Below, piece by piece: positions 60,978-64,000 of a stretch of 64,000 nt of DNA. How positions within the stretch are numbered: the stretch's first letter is position 1; the number at the start of each line of letters is the position of its first letter. The stretch spans positions 1-64,000 of the forward strand of contig NZ_JADPVI010000001.1 in the NCBI RefSeq assembly GCF_015679325.1, given 5' to 3'. The position numbers were made by a program, and so were the translations under genes. The notes beneath the pieces are model-generated. The model was not told the DNA's origin. It was given only the letters and a program-made list of their open reading frames with translations, and ran no database searches. This DNA comes from Kaistella gelatinilytica. GTDB lineage: Bacteria; Bacteroidota; Bacteroidia; Flavobacteriales; Weeksellaceae.

Positions 60978-62321
60978 TTAAGGATAAAAAGTATATTCTA
61001 AAATTACTTTTTTAATTCTTCTGTTGTTGAGAAAATCAATGGAAGTTAGCAGGTTTTTATCATTCAAATGGTAAGTGGCGTCCAGTTTGAGTTTTTCATT
61101 TTCTCCATTCTCGTTATTTGCAAAATATTCTTCATAAAGCTGATCGCTTTTTTTGAGGATTTTGTACTCTTTTTTCTGCAAAATTTTACCATCCTGAAAA
61201 GAAGTGTAGGTGTAAGAAAAAGGAAAAACCCGCGGATCACTGCTGCAGTTATTTGTCCAGATTTTGCCATCGATATAATATTTCACGCAATCTTTTTCTA
61301 ATTTGTCCTCAGTGAAAGAATTTTCCTCGGCATTTTGATCTCCCGACATCATCATGAAAGATTTGCGCAGAAGATGATCGCCACTCAAAGTGTAAATTTC
61401 AGTTTCATCGGCATCACCCACATTTTTTTGCATGATCATTTGGTCATTGCTGTAATTGATTTTGGTCGTGTGCAACGCACCTTTGATTTCAGACAGTCTG
61501 TTGTTTTTATAAATAAATGTGGCGTTACCGGAGATTTTACCAGATTTATCATATTGAATGTTTGAAGTTGGCTGACCGGCTGGATTGAGTTCTTTTTTCT
61601 CAAAAAGCATTTTTTTTCCATTCTCCAGAATAAAGGTGGTCGTTATTGATTTTACTTTTTCCTGCGATCTGTTGAAGATCACGGATTCCTTTTCAATGAG
61701 CGCCATTTCGGGAACAGAACCAATCTGTAAAAAGGCATTCATGACCAACTTAGACTTGTCGGTGAAATTATCTTTGCTTAAAAGTTCGGCAATTTCTTTT
61801 TTGTAATTCGTAGTATTGGTCACATAAGAGGATTGTTTTTTAAGGCCCAATTGCGCCGCAACAAATTCGGTTGAATTTTTCTTACCTTCTTGTACGACTG
61901 CAGATTTCTTCAGGTCGCCGCTCCAGAAAGCGGTCGCCTGGAAAGTATTTCCTTTTCCCGACAGATCCAAATGTTCCCCGTTTTCGAAAAGCAGATACGT
62001 GTAGCGCACGATTTTTTTCAGCTGAAAATCGGTTTTTTTAAAATTTTTACGGAGTTCATTTTCTTCCTGATCTTCCTGAGACATTAAACCTTCACCTTGA
62101 CTTTGATCAATGTCGATGAGGAATACGTAAGGTTTTCCACTTTTTATTTTAAGAGTATCAACGACGTAATCATTTTCAAACTCATCGCCGCCCGTCGCAA
62201 CTGTAACCGCAGCTTCGATGGGTGTTTTTGGTTTTGAATTTTTCTTCTGCGGTAATTTTTTCTGCGCTTGAAGGCTTAGGGAGAAAAAAATGATAATGGA
62301 AGTGGAGATAATTTTGAGCAT
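60978..62321 (-). CDS. secreted protein of unknown function
   Basis: 447 residues with a signal peptide (about 1-19: SLSLQAQ). A basic Pro/Lys/Ser segment follows (KKLPQKKNSKPKTP), then beta-rich repeats of the type YDKSGKISGNATFIYKNNRLSEI and TEIYTLSGDHLLRK with regular spacing, suggesting a YD-repeat or beta-sheet scaffold. No catalytic motif. Upstream it is 89 nt from the gene at 62410. Function unknown. Confidence 0.65.
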   Translation of the reverse strand: MLKIISTSIIIFFSLSLQAQKKLPQKKNSKPKTPIEAAVTVATGGDEFENDYVVDTLKIKSGKPYVFLIDIDQSQGEGLMSQEDQEENELRKNFKKTDFQLKKIVRYTYLLFENGEHLDLSGKGNTFQATAFWSGDLKKSAVVQEGKKNSTEFVAAQLGLKKQSSYVTNTTNYKKEIAELLSKDNFTDKSKLVMNAFLQIGSVPEMALIEKESVIFNRSQEKVKSITTTFILENGKKMLFEKKELNPAGQPTSNIQYDKSGKISGNATFIYKNNRLSEIKGALHTTKINYSNDQMIMQKNVGDADETEIYTLSGDHLLRKSFMMMSGDQNAEENSFTEDKLEKDCVKYYIDGKIWTNNCSSDPRVFPFSYTYTSFQDGKILQKKEYKILKKSDQLYEEYFANNENGENEKLKLDATYHLNDKNLLTSIDFLNNRRIKKVILEYTFYP

Positions 62322-62409
62322 TGTTTTAAATTATTTTAAGAATTGGTATTGAAGGAATGCATTTTTAAATAGAAAAATTAAAGTCTACACATTTCAGATT
62401 TGTAATTTT

Positions 62410-62952
62410 TTAACAGCCTTCATTCAGGTAAACACTGATTTCTGTGACCACGTTATTGATCAATGTGAACGACAGGAGCGTTCCGGCGTCATTATCAGTG
62501 AGGATAAAGTTGCTTCTGGTCGTGGAAAATTTTTCGGTTTTGTCATCCCACATCTGGTTCACGGAGAAATTGGGATAATTTTTATAGGCTTCAAATAACT
62601 GGTCTTTCGTGCTTCCAACGCCCATTCCGCTTTTGGTGCGGAATTTTTTGCTTTTCGTCATCAGAGAATAAATTTGATAACCGCCATCATATTGTCCTTT
62701 GTCATCGGAAGTTTGAGAAATAATGATCTCGATGGTTTCTCTTGCATAATTGACTTTGTTGGTTTTGTAGTATTCATCTTGCCCTGTGAACGCTACCAAC
62801 TTTGATCTGTACACTTTTTCTACTTCTTTCGCTTTCATATTAATGGTGAAAGGTCCGATCCGAAGTGTCGATACGTCAAAATTTTCCTGCGCAAAAGCAG
62901 TGGTATTTCCGAATGTTAGAAAAAATAGGAATAATACTTTTTTCATGGTCAT
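62410..62952 (-). CDS. small secreted protein of unknown function
   Basis: 180 residues with a signal peptide (about 1-21: TTAFAQ). The mature part has FTINMKAKEVEKVYR near the N-terminus and GMGVGSTKDQLFEAYKNYPN (about 112-131), the kind of motif seen in exported Bacteroidota proteins that begin with a short helix followed by beta strands. Ends NEGC. Same strand as the 447-residue gene and probably co-transcribed with it. Function unknown. Confidence 0.65.
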   Translation of the reverse strand: MTMKKVLFLFFLTFGNTTAFAQENFDVSTLRIGPFTINMKAKEVEKVYRSKLVAFTGQDEYYKTNKVNYARETIEIIISQTSDDKGQYDGGYQIYSLMTKSKKFRTKSGMGVGSTKDQLFEAYKNYPNFSVNQMWDDKTEKFSTTRSNFILTDNDAGTLLSFTLINNVVTEISVYLNEGC

Positions 62953-63537
62953 TGGTTTTTTTTTGATCAGTTTTTCATTGCTAAAATAAGAAATTAATAT
63001 GGGTAAGAAAAAGTCTCAAATTGTGGATTTCGCCGCAAGATGTTTTGATGAATTTTTCATTTATTTCGTTTTGCTTCTTACTCATAATAATTAATAGAAC
63101 AGTATTTGAAAACCAACAATAAATCTGTTTAATCATTACTTAAAAGGTATTTACAAATTTAACAATTTACCATTTTCACGATAATGATAAAATGTTTGAA
63201 ACATTAAAACCACTTCAAAGTTCAGACAAATATTATGTTAACTTCTTGAGAACCATAAAATTATATATTTAAGTTATTTTAAGTTTGTGATATGACCATA
63301 AATGCGCAGTGATGTGCTTCATAATCACTATATATCAGGAAGTTTTTCCCGATAATAATCTCTACTTTTACCATTCTTAATAGGGATTTTACAATGTTCA
63401 ATTAGAAAATAGTGAGTATTTTTTATAAGAATAATTAAAATATTGTTTGAGAAGCGCGGCCTTAAATTTATATTTTCAGTCACGCATATAATTTTAAATA
63501 AATGATTGCTGCTTATTGAGCATTCAAAAAGTCTTTT
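62953..63537. other. 585-nt intergenic region
   Basis: Divergent promoter region between the minus-strand secreted protein and the plus-strand TPR protein. No open frame and no repeats were seen. It is about 72% A/T. Likely holds both promoters, but no TAnnTTTG site with a fitting -33 element was identified. Confidence 0.4.
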
Positions 63538-64000
63538 ATGAAAAAAATTGTTTTCCTTTTTTCTGTCCTGTTTTACACCGTTTCATTTTCACAGGATATG
63601 CAGGCTTTCAATAAAATTTACTATAAAACTTACGTAGAAACTGCTCAAACTGATTTTAAAGGTGCGGTAAAAGTAGCAGACTCTCTATTTACAATCTCCG
63701 AAACTCCTGTGCTGCAAGCTCGAAGCCTTATGTTATCTGCATCGCTGTACAAACAATCTGGCGAAGTTAAAAAATCGGTCGATTATGCGTTGCGCGCGGG
63801 CGAAATTATTCAGCAGACCGACAATTACAATTGGCAGGCAAAAGTTTATGGATTTTTAGCAACAGAGTACAGACGACTTAAATTGTATGACAACTCCAGA
63901 CTTTATATGGAAAAAGCTTTTGATGTCAGCAAAAATATAGAAGATCCAAAATCTGCAAACAACGTAAAAGGCTTAATGCAGCAGGAAAAAGCCTACTATG
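63538..64000 (+). CDS. TPR-containing secreted protein, N-terminal part only
   Basis: 154 codons before the window ends. Signal peptide (about 1-19: LFSVLFYTVSFSQ), then helical TPR-like repeats: TDFKGAVKVADSLFTIS, SLMLSASLYKQSGEVKKSVDYAL-like segments and VYGFLATEYRRLKLYDNSRLY. In Weeksellaceae, proteins beginning this way often go on to a TM and an AraC-type HTH, giving membrane TPR regulators, but the end is not visible. The start ATG is the first of the frame. Confidence 0.6.
   Translation, partial: MKKIVFLFSVLFYTVSFSQDMQAFNKIYYKTYVETAQTDFKGAVKVADSLFTISETPVLQARSLMLSASLYKQSGEVKKSVDYALRAGEIIQQTDNYNWQAKVYGFLATEYRRLKLYDNSRLYMEKAFDVSKNIEDPKSANNVKGLMQQEKAYY

Overview
The window is AT-rich, plus-strand dense DNA from a Flavobacteriia-type Bacteroidota. 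It most resembles the Chryseobacterium/Kaistella/Epilithonimonas group (Weeksellaceae). This is inferred from the gene families present (DUF2931, DUF4280, LytTR with membrane segments, TamB next to TsaD), from TAnnTTTG-type promoter elements, from the scarcity of Shine-Dalgarno sites and from the many short Cys-lipobox lipoproteins. No transposase, integrase, rRNA or CRISPR array was seen. One tRNA was found, tRNA-Ser(GGA).

Region 1 (about 1-27,600) is a type VI secretion (T6SS, Bacteroidota subtype) effector island. It begins with a VgrG spike and a lipase-like cargo (GHSHGG motif) followed by a small membrane protein that could be its immunity protein. Two paralogous cassettes follow. Cassette A (5075-13285) and cassette B (19155-25938) both run: LysM-like protein, DUF4280 PAAR-like tip, giant ~950-residue putative effector, lipoprotein, GIDE-domain membrane protein, LemA protein, 3-TM protein. 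Only effector B carries an OmpA-like domain. Between and after the cassettes lie a WG-repeat lipoprotein, two DUF2931 lipoproteins, a tandem lipoprotein family with a third decayed copy, and several broken genes. This is the pattern expected of a locus that gains and loses effector/immunity pairs. The GIDE-LemA-3TM trio, duplicated with the T6SS cargo, is the strongest candidate here for an undescribed system.

Region 2 (27,661-48,200) is mostly housekeeping: mnmH(selU)-selD for 2-selenouridine in tRNA, tRNA-Ser, type I asparaginase, a TrmH-like methyltransferase, rsmE, tsaD divergent from tamB with 4 bp between start codons, an Lrp/AsnC regulator, an Rrf2 regulator upstream of the Fe-S repair protein Ric (with a clear Bacteroidota promoter), a CLC channel, a LysR-yeiH pair and three lipoproteins.

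Region 3 (48,300-58,700) is accessory. It holds a DUF2945 (Tudor-like) protein, a DUF488 protein, a Ca2+/cation antiporter, a CIA30 protein, an erythromycin-esterase-like protein and a LytTR regulator. It also holds two PD-(D/E)XK nuclease-like genes flanking what looks like the last ~20 codons of a lost restriction-modification methylase.

Region 4 (58,877-64,000) has a split transketolase (two subunits), two secreted proteins of unknown function and the start of a TPR protein that runs off the window. Several short repeat families are scattered between genes. One has inserted in frame into rsmE, and one forms a perfect 20-bp inverted repeat at 41835/41951.
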